Of a DNA stretch of 53,824 bases, positions 34,521 to 47,949 are shown one piece after another. Each line of letters opens with the position of its first letter. Within the stretch, counting starts at the first letter, position 1. The notes below the pieces were generated by a model. That model was not told the origin of the DNA. It was given only the letters and a program-made list of their open reading frames with translations, and ran no database searches. This DNA is from Azolla pinnata (taxonomy: Eukaryota; Streptophyta; Polypodiopsida; Salviniales; Salviniaceae), in contig JBBBWG010007002.1 of assembly GCA_037176905.1 (NCBI GenBank), positions 1-53,824 of the forward strand, written 5' to 3'. Position numbers and translations under genes: made by a program.

Positions 34521-34623
34521 AGAAAAGAGAGAGAACTACAGTCAGACTGAAGACGAAGAAGAAGAAGAAGAAGAAGAAGACGAAGAAGAAGACGAAGAAA
34601 GAATGAGCTTCTCTCTGTGAGCC

Positions 34624-37600
34624 ATGGCGATGGCGAGCTCTCCGTCCTCCCGATTCCTGGTCCTTCTCTGCCTCCTGGAGATCCTTCACCTGTCTCTGCT
34701 CCGATCCCTTCTTGCGGAGCCCTTCCGTCGCGACGTTGGTCACCCCCAATGGCATCACAGCGCCTTCCAAGACGTGCCTCATAACTATCGGCATGACATG
34801 AGGCAGCTTCTTCATTCCCGAGCTCAGGTATTTTCTCCTGATCCATTCATCCCATCGGGGAACGCAAAAACCTGGACGTGTTTCTCAAAACTGGTGTAAG
34901 TCAAGGAAGGATATTTGGTTTTGCTGAGTAACCGTCAGTCCACGTTTCCTGGAGGTTGTAAAACTTGATTGGAAAGCTGAAGGTTTTCCTAGTGAGAAAG
35001 GCAAAAGCTGAGTGTTTTTCTTCAAAGTAAATCAGGATATACTTGAATGATTAGAGGTTAATGCTACGAAAACATTAGCAACTATTTACTCTCGCAGTTC
35101 TTCCTGGGGAAAAACAAATTAACAAATTTCAAATTATTCTCTAAATTGCAAGATCCAAATGTATAAATCATTCTTAGAAGTCAAAGCGTACCAGGGAAAA
35201 GAAAGAACTTTACAGGATTTTCTATACAAACTCTACAGATTATTCTCAAAATCGAAACTGTGCAAAAGTAATAGTAGAATACATGACCTTGAATTTTGGT
35301 TCATTTTTACAAAAGCCAATAAACTTAATAATCTTTTAAGGTCCTTAATTCTAGAATATTACAGAGTTTGGAGTTACCAATTACTCTGAATACCAATACG
35401 ATATTTGCTATGATTCCCTAGTGTTTAGGTCCAATGTCTCCATGTCCATGTCCTTCTTAGATTGCAAAGCTTGAATCAGCTGCTACTTCTTGGTTACCAT
35501 TCTGAGCAGTGCTCCAGAAAGTTTTCATTGATTGAATATGGAAATGGATATTTTGCTTGGTCAATAATGTTCAGAGCCATCTACTTTGGGCATTGAAATA
35601 TCTACACAGCATATTTTTCCAGGATAACTATCCCTTTTCAACACTTTGCAACCGTTTATTTTTTGATCATGCTTATACGTCTGGCATCTATTTACGTTTT
35701 CAATTCTGATGGTTTCTGTAAACGTGCTTTGTTTCAAACAGGTTCCATTTCCTATCCCACTTGAAGTGAATGTTGTTTTAGTGGGTTTCAATGGCGATGG
35801 TGGATATAGATATTCCTTAGAATCCCGCAAACTGGCATCTGTTCTGAAAGATGTTTTTCCTAGTCATCGACCAACATGCTTGGGCACTGGACAACAGCTG
35901 GACATTGAGCACACTCTGTACTACAACGTTCTTTCCGTAAGTAATTTCAGAAATTTCAGGTCTCTTTAGTTAACATGCGGTGCTTTATGAATCAAGAATT
36001 TTATTAATCTTCGCTTGCGTTCACTGGGAAACCATACCAGAAAAACTAGCAGAAATCCATTAACCTGGACTTTCTCCCTACATGTTTGCTCCATTAAGTT
36101 TTATCTAAATGCCCACAAATTGTGTTGATGTGGACACATGCTTATTAATATGCATCTAGCTACTTGCAGTCTGCTCAGACTAGCTAACGTCAAGTTCATG
36201 CATCTCATCTTCCAATGCTCATCCCATATCCACAGTTTGCACTCCACCTGCATCCGAGGCTCATGATGTGTAACGCAGATTTATAAAATGAAACATATGA
36301 AACACTACAGCTTCTGGTAGATCACTCGAGCATTTTTCTCTGAACATTGTGTTATGCACGCTTTATTCCTTCAGGTTGGTCAGTATGAATTGGTGGAATT
36401 TGAAAAAACCATCAGAAGTGCAATGACTCCAGCAGGCAAAGCTCGAGAGGTAAATCTCTCAAAGACAATGGCATCTTTATAGCTGCAAAATGTATCGTTA
36501 ATTCAAGGCATATTTCTCTTTTCGGTCTAGAATGAACATGGAAGGGAAGTTCCTGTGTTTGAGATTGAAGCAACTGTGGTGGAAAGTGTGTTTGATACTG
36601 CTTATAAAAACCTTTTTGGTTTTGATCCAAGAACAACTTCGGCTGCGGATATGAGTAGACCTTTGCCAAATGCCATCTTCATCCTAAACTTGGACAAGGT
36701 AATGGTTGTAAAGTCGTATCTATGACCCTTTCCATGGAAGAAGAGTGAAAACCTTCATAAACAGAACAAGAATTTTGTCATATGTCAAACATTTTTTAGG
36801 TGCGTATGGACCCACGAAATGAGTCAAGTGCTAACTATGCAAGGATTGAAGAATTGAACATTGAAGACCTTAAGAAGCAAGATGGTGGTTATCTGTATCG
36901 GTACAGATACAATGGTGGAGGGGCATCCCAAGTGTGGTTGGCATCTGGCAGGTTTGGACTCCATTTTAGCTCCTTCTAAAGGAAGTAAGATACGTTAAAA
37001 TATCTGAGGAGGGAAAATAAGATATTACATCTCAAGATGTGGTCTCCATGAGAACAATATAGCAAAGTATGTATAACTACGAGTCTCATTATATACACAT
37101 AACATTTGCTTCTCAGATATACAGAAATCTCTGCTTTGGAAAGCCTGGGCTAATCCAAGGTGGCTAGATGTCCAAATCTAGAGAAATCATTTTCAGAACA
37201 TAGGTCTCTTCTTTCTGAATCCATACATGATAGGAATCACTGTCGAATTTATTTGTGATAAAAGGAATTTCCCAAAGCCATTTATGATGGTAGTTATTGC
37301 CAAAGTTATTTATGATTGAAATAATTGCCAAATTTATCCATGATAGACGTCTTTGCAAAGACATTTGGATAGAAGTAATCAGCAAAGTCCTTCATGAGAG
37401 AAGTGACAAATAGTAATTTGAGCATGTGGATGTTGGGAAAATGTGTAATGGCGTGGATATGGTGTTTATGTCATAAATTGTGATGATATTGTTTAAAGTT
37501 GAGATCAGAGAGCAGGAATAATGTATAATATACAGGTAAGCTGAAGCATATTTAATATTATGACAGTGTGTAAAACATGTGAAAAGGAGGAATAGATAAA

Positions 37601-40600
37601 AAGCAAAGTCAAAATGCATGGTGTTTATCTGTAGATGTGTGTATTATTTCTGCTCTTTCATTGATGGTTTGATTCACAACTGGCGTTATTCAAGTGCGGT
37701 TATATGTTGGCTTAATCAAGGGCATGGCATGTTTCTTTAAAGGTATGCCATTATCGATCTCTCTGCTGGTCCATGTGTATATGGAAAAATCGAGACAGAG
37801 GAAGGGAGTGTTAGCTACAGAACAGTTCCAAGACTACGAAATTTGCTACTTCCACGGGGACATGATGCAGTTGATGGCCTTTTAACACAGGATATTTTTG
37901 CAGCACAGCTTGCAAGCCTCATTGCAGTAACAATAGAGCATATAATTGCGCCAGATGTGAGGTACCGATTTCTTCAATAGAAAGAAGATGTCATGCCTTA
38001 TGCTTTACTAAATGCTCGTATCAATCCAACTTCCCAGATTTGAAACTATTGATCCAACTTCCCGGTTGTTGGTTGCAATCATTGTTTTGCAAAACCACCA
38101 TAAGTACAATCTCTTCCAAGCTGGTCGGCCTTATACAATAGATGTTGATGCTATCACAAAAGAGGTTAATCTATCACTGATGTCTTTAATGATGAAAGTT
38201 TCTATTAATTATCAGGGAATGTAAGTGTGAATATGGTGATCCTAACTGGTACTTTCCTAAGTCAATTTTATCATGGAATTTAATTTCTTAAGTAAATATT
38301 TTAAGATATGGTAGCTGCCATATGGGCTGCTGTGTCCTTTATTTACTGACTCAAGTTTATTATAAAATGCGAGTTCTTTAAAATTAATATTGGGATCAAT
38401 GGCCTTGTATTTTTTTAGGTGAAGAAGATAATTCATCCTGGACAGGATATTGTGGTAGTTGGTGGTACGCACAGCCTGCATGAACATGAAAAGTTAGCAG
38501 TTGCTGTTGCAAAGGCTTTTCGTGGTGAATCTCTACAAGAAACTAAGGAAGGACGATTTCAGGTCAAAACAAGGACTTTCTTAGATGGTGCAATTCTCAG
38601 AGATGTGAGTAATTTATATTGGTATTTGTATATCTTGTTATGTGGTTGAATATGTGGTTAAGTACTTATTTTATTTTTCCTGTACTCTGACAGGAAATGC
38701 GTCACTCTACAGATGTATTAGCAGCTGGTTTGTTAGAGGCATCCCAACCATCACTTTTCAGCACATATTTTGGACGCCATCAGGTAGGCTTTTACCTATA
38801 CAGACTTTAAAAATAACAGGGGATTCATTCTTGAATCATATGCTAGATATGGAAGCATTTCAATGTCCCTGCTGATAAATGTAACTTTTGGTTCGGCAGT
38901 ATCAAAATTTTAACTCCACATTGGACATAGGAGATTCTGTCATTAAAACAAAACCGCTGTGGTCTCTAATGTCCTCAGACACCAAAAAGACTAAGAGAAA
39001 AACAAAGCGTAAACAACAGCCGAGCAGTGTCTATACTTCATATGGTACCCGGGTGGTTCCTGTGTAAGCGCCAAAAATCCTCATTATGATTATCTTTGTA
39101 AACGGTTTGGCCTGCTGTGCTGCATTTGGACTTCTATATATTAATTACCGTGTTCCAATGTATGCCTTGCATGTCTAGTTGCTTTCTATACTTTAGTAAC
39201 TCTGTGAATGTCTAGTTGGGCCATCATTTGACAATTTTAAGGCCGTCTGTTATTATGAAGATCCTGAGATCTTAGGACGTGCATAACTATCTTACTCTGG
39301 TGTCTTTTAGGTTTGTGTTATCATTAGCAGAAGTAGATCCAAAACTGATGATGGATGGTGAAAGCTTACTTTGGACAAGCGATGATTCCGTTTTTGTCTT
39401 GCAACATGGAAGAGGGCCAATCGAATTAAGGTAGGATTGGGTATTTATTCATGGAACTGGACACACATCACCAGTTCTTTACGATTCTCAAGGCTTTGCA
39501 TCACTAAATCTAAAATTTCTACTCTGCACATTTTATATGAAATGTTGAATTTGGAAGAGCTGCTGCATCGTTTTTAATGTCATTCTTATTTATGGTTACA
39601 GTTATGTTTCAGAAACCGAGAGAAGGAATGTGGATCCCATTTCTCCCCAAAGGCATATATTGGCTGGCCTGACATCAGTCCTTGGGGGTGTGGTTGCACC
39701 ATTTGAAAAAGCCTCTTATATACACGAACGCCCCGTGTTAAATTGGATGTGGGCTGCTGGGTGTCACCCTTTTGGTCCATTCTCTAATAATTCAGGAATT
39801 AGTCAATTGATGGCTGACAATGCTTTGGTAAGATTGAATTCATAGAAATATGCATGCTTACACTGTGTTTTTTTGGGTTTGTATGGGTTCTTGACGTGTG
39901 TTCTATTTGATTATTAGTCACCGATGTCTTATAGTTCTGGGTAATAAACTTATAGCCTGTAGTGAGTGTGAAAGGTCAATATCATTTTTCCTGCAGTTAA
40001 TCACCAATTTCAAATGTTCTTTCGTTTCTTCTCTATATAGCTAGTGTGTGCTTGTTACTAGCCTTCAAAAAATATTTTTTGCATTGTTTCTCAGTTTGAG
40101 CTAGTCGAGCAATGTGTAGGCGTATATCTACAAAACTAGTTTGACAGTAGGCTAATAAACGGAACTAAAAGAATATATAGTTGCAAATTTTACTATATAT
40201 CTGTCAACTTCTTCCACTGAGTCCGTCGAATATGTTTCAATCTCGTCCATACTATTCAGTGTCCCTAGTTCTGCTCCTGATTAAATGATGCAATATCATC
40301 CCTTACAATGTGAATATCGAGTGCGATAGATAGCAGCTACCTGAATACGTCTATAGGGAAAGAAAATCTTGCTGATGTGCATTGTAATGTTGAAAGCTGG
40401 CCAATAGCATTTGAGAAGGCTGACCTATAGCATTTGATGAACACATGCTCCATGCGATATTTATGATAGAATGCTAGAATGCATTGTTGATCCCTGGCAT
40501 TCGCTTGACTGAAAAGATGGACCTGTAAATCGAAATGCATGTGTGACTATTTCACAGATTTAAAGTGAATACTCTTCCAGCACAATGTGTGATGCATTAT

Positions 40601-41437
40601 GACATTTCATAATATTTCAAGTTCATCCTTCAGAGTGAGATATAAGCAATTATATACTGTTGCAGAGAAACGCGATTTATGCACGGGTGGATAAGTCTCT
40701 CAGAAATGTTCGGGATATGACAGAGGTACGTATGCATTTTACTAGTGTCCAGTGTAAAATCCAGCTATGGGCTAAACATTTCTCGGCTTGGCCTGTGTCT
40801 ATTGTTAACAGAGCATCCAGTCGTTCACATCAGAACACCTACAGACGCCACTGGGAGAACCAGTCAAAGGCCTGTCAAAGAAATCTACAGCTGAATTGTG
40901 GCTTGATAAGTTCTACAAAAAGTCGACAAACATGCCAGAACCTCTACCACATGATCTTATTGTACGACTGGAGGGCTATCTGGATGTATGGTTCTATCTT
41001 TTTAAACCCTGTATTCTCTACCATTTCTATGCTACTCTACTAGGTTATTATTGATTATGCTTCACTCTTGTCTTAACTCATCGGTCAGAAACTAGAGGAG
41101 CAGCTTGTGGCACTTGCAGCAATGCTCTACAACCATCAATTCAAAGATGCCCATCATAATTCAAGTGAAATTCTAAGGACATCGATTTATACCCAACAGT
41201 AAGTGATACTACTTTATAGTGTGTTTCGGTTCAGAATTTGTTATCATATTGATCTTCCTTTACATTGCTAGGTATGTGGAACATATGCTTTTCCGTGAGA
41301 GAGATCGGTTGAAGTGTTGCCGGTTGGAATATGTTGTACCTGTCCAATCCTCTCAAGCTTTCATGTACGGCGGAATTCTTGTAGCTGGGTTCATTGTTTA
41401 CTTCTTAGTTATTTTCTTCTCTTCACCAGAGCGATGA
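34624..41437 (+). CDS. Large type I membrane protein, At5g58100/At3g28720-like family
   Basis: Sixteen exons: 34624-34827, 35742-35936, 36375-36449, 36531-36698, 36800-36951, 37743-37961, 38038-38164, 38419-38604, 38694-38783, 38900-39063, 39311-39430, 39602-39827, 40666-40725, 40812-40985, 41089-41198, 41272-41437. All are GT-AG and in phase, about 811 aa. An N-terminal signal peptide (FLVLLCLLEILHLSLLRSLL) is followed by a long lumenal or extracellular region. A C-terminal membrane span (AFMYGGILVAGFIVYFLVIF) leaves a tail of only six to eight residues. Conserved plant blocks include VNVVLVGFNGDGGYRYSLE, RYRYNGGGASQVWLASGRY, IDLSAGPCVYGKIETEEGSV, DIVVVGGTHSLHEHEKLAVA and LNWMWAAGCHPFGPFSN. 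The family match is from memory. No catalytic site is evident and I assign no biochemical function. The architecture points to the secretory pathway or plasma membrane. Convergent with the GT29 gene. Confidence 0.88.
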
Positions 41438-42562
41438 AGATACGAATTCTCTGGCCCCAAACGAATTTTCATCAGGTTAGGTGGTGAATGTATACATACC
41501 ATCTATCTTTTTTTTATGGACAGGAAGAGGTTTTCGCTAATGATATGGACAGGAAGAGCCATATGAAATCTTTCATTGCATTCACATACCTTCATCCAAA
41601 TATCCCCTCAGATTGAGTCCAGCAGAAGTATCTCTCTGCTCATGATGGTGTGTATATTGTGCTCATCAGAATATACTGCTGCAATTACTCCATGAGCTTA
41701 AATTCTAACAAATCAATTGGCCACATGCTTATGTAATCTTAACATGAGCTCAGTCGATGAAGCGGCTTCACAGAGGCTCTCATAATGTTGGCTTATTTGA
41801 TTCCATTTCCAACACAATGGTTTGCTTCTCTTTTCCACCTTATGATTGTAGCAAAATCTCTCTTTCTATTTGAACTTGAGCACATGTGAACTATTGGAGA
41901 TGTGTACACTGCTGATTTTTGGGCCAGCTGATGCGGTTGCATATGCTGATGATGGTGTGGTTTATACATTCATAGCAGGATCAAGGAATTCATTCCTCAG
42001 TCTAAATTTTCAACATTCATAGCAGCTAAATTCTCAACCCTAAACCCTAAACATTCCTCTGTTGGAAAACGAATAAACAGACCTCTCATTCCAAACTCTG
42101 CATGAGTCCTTTTACAATTAAGAGGATGTTAATTGTATGGTTTTGCAAGAGGGTTAAGGCAAAAATCAGAAGGCTCCTCTGTTAGCATCAAGGGAGATAT
42201 GGATCAGCAACACATTCATGTCGCAACTACAAGCTCATCATCTCACACTCGAGCAATGTATCAATCAAGCAACTTACGAGGGAGATGGGGAAAATCAGTG
42301 CAATGTATTATCAAAGACTTTGAAACAAATTTAAAGAATTAAATATGGGATCAAGATCGTCTCAGATACATGATACAAGGGCAGATATCTGTGTAACACT
42401 CGAAAAGAGTAGAGCATACAGAAAAAGTGAAAGCAACTACTACTCTCAAAGGCCATAGGAACTGTGGATATCTGAGGATGTATAATAACCTAAATGTTAC
42501 ACCAGAATATCTCACTCGAAACGAAACGATGCAAACTACAAAGCCTTGTCAATAGATTAGAG
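41438..42562. other. Convergent intergenic region, 3' flanks
   Basis: Between the stops of the membrane-protein gene (+) and the GT29 gene (-). It contains a short telomere-like run (AACCCTAAACCCTAAAC) at about 42035-42051. No conserved ORF; the 69-codon ORF at 42133 shows no family resemblance. Confidence 0.5.
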
Positions 42563-45500
42563 CTATTCCACATCCCTCTGCATCAATCGATGATTTGAAG
42601 TCGTTCTAGATGTGACGCAGAGTAGTTGCTGCGATTTACTTTGATCTAATGGGTACAATGTTACGCCGCCTAGAGACTGGTAGTGCCTCCTGGCAGCTTT
42701 CTTGTCAGGCACTTTCCTCGATGTCTTCTCGTCTCGCACTGCCCACATTGCACACGCATTCAGCGGTCCCCCACCGTTGTTGGAAAACGTTTTCCTGTAT
42801 TTTTTTGAACCAAGAATGCTTTTATCAGCAATCGCAACGAAATTACTTTTAGCAACACAACTTTGGAACGAATCCGAGGAACCACAGAGCACGATTGTTT
42901 GGTGCACAATTCAGAAAACGATAACCAAGAATGCTTTTATCAGCAATCACAACGAAATTACTTTCAGCAACACAACTTTGGAACGAATCCGAGGAACCAC
43001 AGAGCGCCATTGTTTGGTGCCCGATTCAGAAAACGATCCTCAGAAAAATCATCATTTGGCAGGTTCTAGGGATCATGAATGAAACGTACCCTCTAAGATT
43101 CCATGCAGCTAGTCGCGCATTGTGTACAGTATCCTTGTCAGGCACATTTCCAACCTTGTGATTACTCTTCTCCCGCATAGGAGAGTGAATAGTGATCAAC
43201 TGAAAACACACACAAAAAAAGGTGGAAAATTTTTCTTTTGGCACATAAGCTGATCTAAAAATTCAAACATTAAGCACAATTGGAAGAACACATATACATT
43301 GACATATGCAAGTATGGATGTATGGATACAATATATATAATATTTTGACTAGTCTCTAGAGCCTTCTTGGCACAGAGTACTTAATGCTTTCTATTAGTAA
43401 GTGATGTTCCGTAATAATGTCAATAAAAAGGCATGGCCTACTAACTTACTCCTAAACACTCCATCATCTGGTAGTATGCCCTTCCCTGTAATGGTGTGTG
43501 ACCGCCTCTGGATTCTGAGAAGTATCTCGTCCTGTAACCAATACAGTTCCAAGCAATAGCTTTGTTGTCCATTGCATGTATAATTTAAGTATGTAAAAGA
43601 AAACAAAATCTAGCCTAATAGCGGTTATGATTTGCTCACCACTCCTCATAGCCTGGATCTACCGTAAACCCATATATATCAACAGTTTCACATACTGAAA
43701 GAGCAAACTCAACAGCTTTCAGTCCTGTGCCTTTAGCCGCAGATCCAAGAGATGATCCTAGCATCAGGTAAACTGGGTTCTCTATTGGCACTTCCTGCAC
43801 TTGCATGAACATCCAACGTTATCCAACACTTGAGACAGATCTCATATCTATCTAGTCTTTGTTCGTTGAATCATATACAATAAATATGTCACAAAACTCT
43901 TGTCAAGAAATTAATTATTAGATGGTGATAGTGCTCACTTCAATCATTTTGTTCATGACGTCATGAATTGTGGTCTTGATGATCAAGACCTCTTTTCCGG
44001 TACCTAATACGCAAAGCAATCGTTTCAGGCTCAGATTTTTCAGCAATCATTTTTGTTTCATCCACGCACAGTTTCTTACCATCCAGTTCTGCAACTTTAT
44101 CTAAAGCTTTGGCTGATCCTCGGTTTAGTAGACGAAATGTTTTCTTCTCTCCAACATATTTAGTGTAATTCTGCAATTTCCTGAATCTTTTGTGGTCAGT
44201 AAAAACACTGCTTCTAGCAGTTCTGACTGCAAATGATCACATGCAGTTGAAGAATCTTACCGCAACAGGTGCACCATTGTTGCGCACAACAGCATCATAT
44301 CCATCAATCTCATTCCCAAGCTTCATTTTAAGAAGGTCACCAGAGTTGCCGACAATGGCACACCTGCCATATTGACGAGGGAAGAATGGGGGGTCTTGAG
44401 GTAATACATGTGATAGCTTTTCCTCACATAGACTCTTGTTCTCACAGTTGTTTCTGGCATTCATCAAGCAAAGAAAGGTATAATTAGCTGATCATTTTTT
44501 ATCCCTAGGATGAAAATCAACAGCATCAATTCCTTCTAGATTAGTAATCATAAACTACATTGTGAGATCAACATGGACTAATGTCGGGGTGTTGCGGCAT
44601 TAATGCAACTGAAGAAGCCACATACGATTCTAAAAAATAAGCCTTGGTTTGCGCCTTAAAAGAAAATGGTAGGATTAGGAATTGAGTGAAGCTGGTACAA
44701 ACATTCGGGCATACACATAATTGAATATCTACAGCTCGTAACAATAATAGTAGACTATTTCTCCAAAACAAATTACCCATAGATGGAATGACCATATCAG
44801 ATCATTCAGCTCATATTCAATAGTTCTACTTCCTAGGTTTTGATCCTACATCATTAAATACAAGGAACAGAATCAAGGTTTTAAGGACATACAAAGTTAT
44901 CCCCTTGTTGATTCTCTTCCATGCATACGTTTTCCATCCGTTTGGCAATGCTTCAATGTATTCTTTTGTCAATATTGTACTCGTATTACGTATCTACAGA
45001 TTCCAGTACAAGAAATGCTTCAGCTCACCCAAAATGTTAGTAACATCAAAAGATTACATCAAGATATCATCAACCTGCTCCCACAGAAGCAATGCCTCGC
45101 AAATGTTAAACCCATATGTTAAACCTTCAAGCTGACCTGTCTTTGGGTCCTTCTGTTATTGCACATCGGGAACAAATCAGTTTATTGAGGAAAGAACTGC
45201 CCACATCAGGAAAAACATGAATTGGAACTGGTGGAAAAAGGAGAGCATACCCACTTGGGCACGGTGTGTCGTGGAAATTTCATGATAAAATGACAATCAT
45301 CTTTGAATTCAGCTTGTAGTCCAAATCCATTAAACTCCTAATATCACCAGAACAAACAAAAGCAAATAAGCCACAACTTGTCTAGATAAAAAAAAAAACT
45401 TTAAGGATATCTGAGTATCTCTGAGCATTAAAAATTAATAATAGACAGCTAAGGGAACCTCAGAACCCTTTCAGTACAATGTGATGGCAAAAAAAGCCTC

Positions 45501-46375
45501 TGTAGAAACAAAGATAGGTTTCATTACATCCCATTGTCCATATGAAATGAATGTGGACTTCTGCACATAAATATGAATGTGATTGATTATCGCTACGCCA
45601 AGGAAACCAGAGAAGTAGGGTGAGATATGTCTAAGCCATTGATGAACGGTCTGGAGAGTGTCATTCATCAGTACACTCTACATGTCAATGTGAGAGTTAT
45701 ATATGTATTAGGCGAATGTATGGTATAGGTGGTTGATGCATATACACTGCCTACGCATTAATGAGCTTCACTGAATTGATTACATGTACATCATGTGTTT
45801 GGAAAGTATAGAGCAACGATAGTCAAAGCACACATCTGCATGTAGGCCATGTGATCGATAGTCATACATTAATAAACTCTACATATTCGTGCAGCATTAA
45901 GCAATCAAAGGCCACTCAGAAACAGATAGCATGGGTAGGGGATCAAAAAGATCATCTTTGCACAAAGACAGGAAATAAGAAAAAGATACATTGAGTGAAA
46001 TGAAAGGAACGTGTAGGAGAAACGATCGCCGGAGACACAAAATGTGGTGTAAGAGATATTCATATGGGAGCGCTAGGCATTACCACGCACTGCTGGAAAC
46101 TGTTGTGAAGCTTCTCAAGCGCGATGCGGTCCCGTAAAGAAACAGCAGGTGGGAGATTGTAAGGGAATCTTCCTGCGGGATCCAAAGAGGAGAGAGCAAA
46201 ACGAAATGGAGTTGCTCGACTGTTAGAAAGCGAGCAAAATGCAAAGGTTGCGGGGGGGGGTACAAACAGGAAAGCAAAGCATGGAATCACCTCCGAATAG
46301 CGCGACAATGCAAAGGCAAGACGCCAAGAGAGATGTAGAAACAGCGAGAAGAAGCGAGATCCGAAGCAGATTCAT
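42563..46375 (-). CDS. GT29 sialyltransferase-like protein (SIA1/SIA2 type), frameshifted in a G9 run
   Basis: Exons in order 46375-46084, 45337-45251, 45152-45075, 44993-44893, 44453-44261, 44170-44080, 44003-43939, 43794-43640, 43531-43450, 43199-43090 and 42794-42563, all GT-AG. About 494 aa if exon 1 is read through one base loss. The N-terminus ([20 protein letters not shown]) looks like a Golgi signal anchor. The large sialyl motif contains [13 protein letters not shown] and [16 protein letters not shown]. The small motif region contains [20 protein letters not shown]. Then follow [15 protein letters not shown] and [15 protein letters not shown]. Plant members of GT29 are Golgi type II proteins whose acceptor is debated, because plants lack typical sialic acid. 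In exon 1 the frame of the anchor and the frame of the rest meet at nine G (46252-46260); eight G would join them. This may be a sequencing error or a true null allele. Confidence 0.88.
42811..43037. repeat. Two-copy 115-bp tandem duplication filling the last GT29 intron
   Basis: CAAGAATGCTTTTATCAGCA begins at 42811 and 42926, and the two copies differ at only a few positions. The duplication occupies most of the 295-bp last intron (42795-43089) and starts 17 bp from its acceptor. Confidence 0.93.
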
Positions 46376-46432
46376 GGACTCCGGTATTTTGCTTTCTCCT
46401 CCCTCCGCTCCACTGCCTCCGGCTCACTTCTT

Positions 46433-46476
46433 GTTCTTCTTCTTCTTCTGCTGCTGCTGCTGCTGCTGTTGCTTCT

Positions 46477-46516
<40 letters not shown>

Positions 46517-46635
46517 CTTCTTCTTCTTCTTCTGGTGCTGCTGCTGCTGCTTCTTCTTCTTCTTCTTCTTCTTCTCCTTCTTCAGCTGCTGCTTCTTCTT
46601 TCTTCTTCTTTCTTCTTCTTTCTTCTTCTTCAACT
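46433..46635. repeat. (CTT/CTG)n microsatellite upstream of GT29 gene
   Basis: About 200 bp of mixed CTT and CTG trinucleotides, beginning about 58 bp upstream of the GT29 start codon on the minus strand, where it reads GAA/CAG. Probably part of the promoter or 5' UTR. Poly-Gln and poly-Lys frames here are artefacts. Confidence 0.93.
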
Positions 46636-46639
46636 AGCT

Positions 46640-47949
46640 AAGTTTTGATTACTTCATTAATTAGGAATAGTAATGACTAATTACCCCCTTAATCAGCTCT
46701 CCAAATCTTCAATTACAATTAGCTTGCGTGATTAGTTTAACTAATTACCATTGATTTCGCTCAGATAACAACCTGTCCCCATTCACGAGCTTCCGTAATC
46801 AGCGATGGCCGTGACCGGATTAAGATCGGTCGGTGAGTGGTCCAATCACTCACTCTCATAATCGTCATGTAAATCGCCTCGATTAATGATAGATTAAGCC
46901 TTCGATTAGCTTTCATTGTTCTGGGTTAGTTCGGCTCGATCTGCAGTTTTAGCTATGTTGCCTGTAAGCTTGTGTTCGTATTATAAACTGTGTTCAGATT
47001 GGGAAGAAACATGATTCGATTGATGGCCCTAGTTTGTAGGAACTGTCATCTAACGCCGACACTTGTGACCTTATCCCTCCACATTTTTATTGACAGATTA
47101 AGTTACTTTCGAAGACCCCCTCTAGAGAATCAAAGAACACATTTAATTTGCACATATGATGATCGCTCTTTTACATTTGCATTCGTTGGTGTGGTGGGAT
47201 ATTAAATCCTTGCACTTGCCAGTAGTTGCTTGCTAGTTCTTGCTGGAAAGGTCTAATATTCAAAGATGGGGATCTTTTCGATCCGCTTCTTGTGAAAGAT
47301 CTTGCCACTGCTCGAGTTGATCTTGCTTGAGTCGTCTAGTCTACATCGGTGAATCTCGTATGATTAAGGTAAATATTTCTCTATCTTCGCGCGAGCAACT
47401 AAGGGATTAGCTCTTTGAGTGATTTTTGAGTCAAGATTCAAGATTGCAGATTACATGTAGCCATTGCAACTCAAAGTTTTTGATCCAATTGTTCCAATCT
47501 TAACCATCCATGAGCTATGAATCATATCAGATTGCTGGCAAGCCAAATCGCTGCGCCTTTTCAAAGCTCCATCTTCACCTTAGCCAAGCACCAATCAAAG
47601 TAGAGATTTTGCTCATTTATCAAGGAGCAAAATTATTGTGACCAATGAACGAATCTTGCATGTCTGTTAGCCTGTGTCCTGTCTCAAATCGAGTAGAAGA
47701 ATATTGTGTGATTTCCTTTTGGGACAAATGTTATTACACTATAATGAACTAGAAATTGCAGATCCGACTACAAACGAGTAGAATATCAAAATGGGGCAGT
47801 CGAAATCGAAGCAAATTTGCCATTAAAAATGTGAATTGCAACCACTTCTTGGCAATTATTCTGTTAATACAGATTATATAAAGTGTGTCTAAAATGGACA
47901 AATAATTGAATACATGAGGGATAGCTTTCCTCCCAAAGGTATTTATATA
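46640..47949. promoter_or_regulatory. Upstream region of GT29 gene, TAATTA/GATTA-rich then unremarkable
   Basis: 46640-46770 is dense in TAATTA, TAATCAG and GATTAGTTTAACTAATTACC motifs, like other start-proximal tracts in this window. The rest (46770-47949) has no recognisable gene or repeat. Regulatory role is inferred. Confidence 0.35.

Noticed and set aside
42035..42051. Interstitial telomere-like sequence
   Set aside because: Only about two repeats of AAACCCT; too short for a telomere relic and common in plant DNA.
46080..46308. Alternative minus-strand starts in GT29 exon 1 (TTG-initiated or the third frame)
   Set aside because: They lack a proper ATG or the conserved stem; the G9 frameshift explains the two frames better.
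46424..46637. Poly-Gln/Lys/Cys/Phe ORFs
   Set aside because: Simple CTT/CTG repeat open in all frames upstream of the GT29 start.
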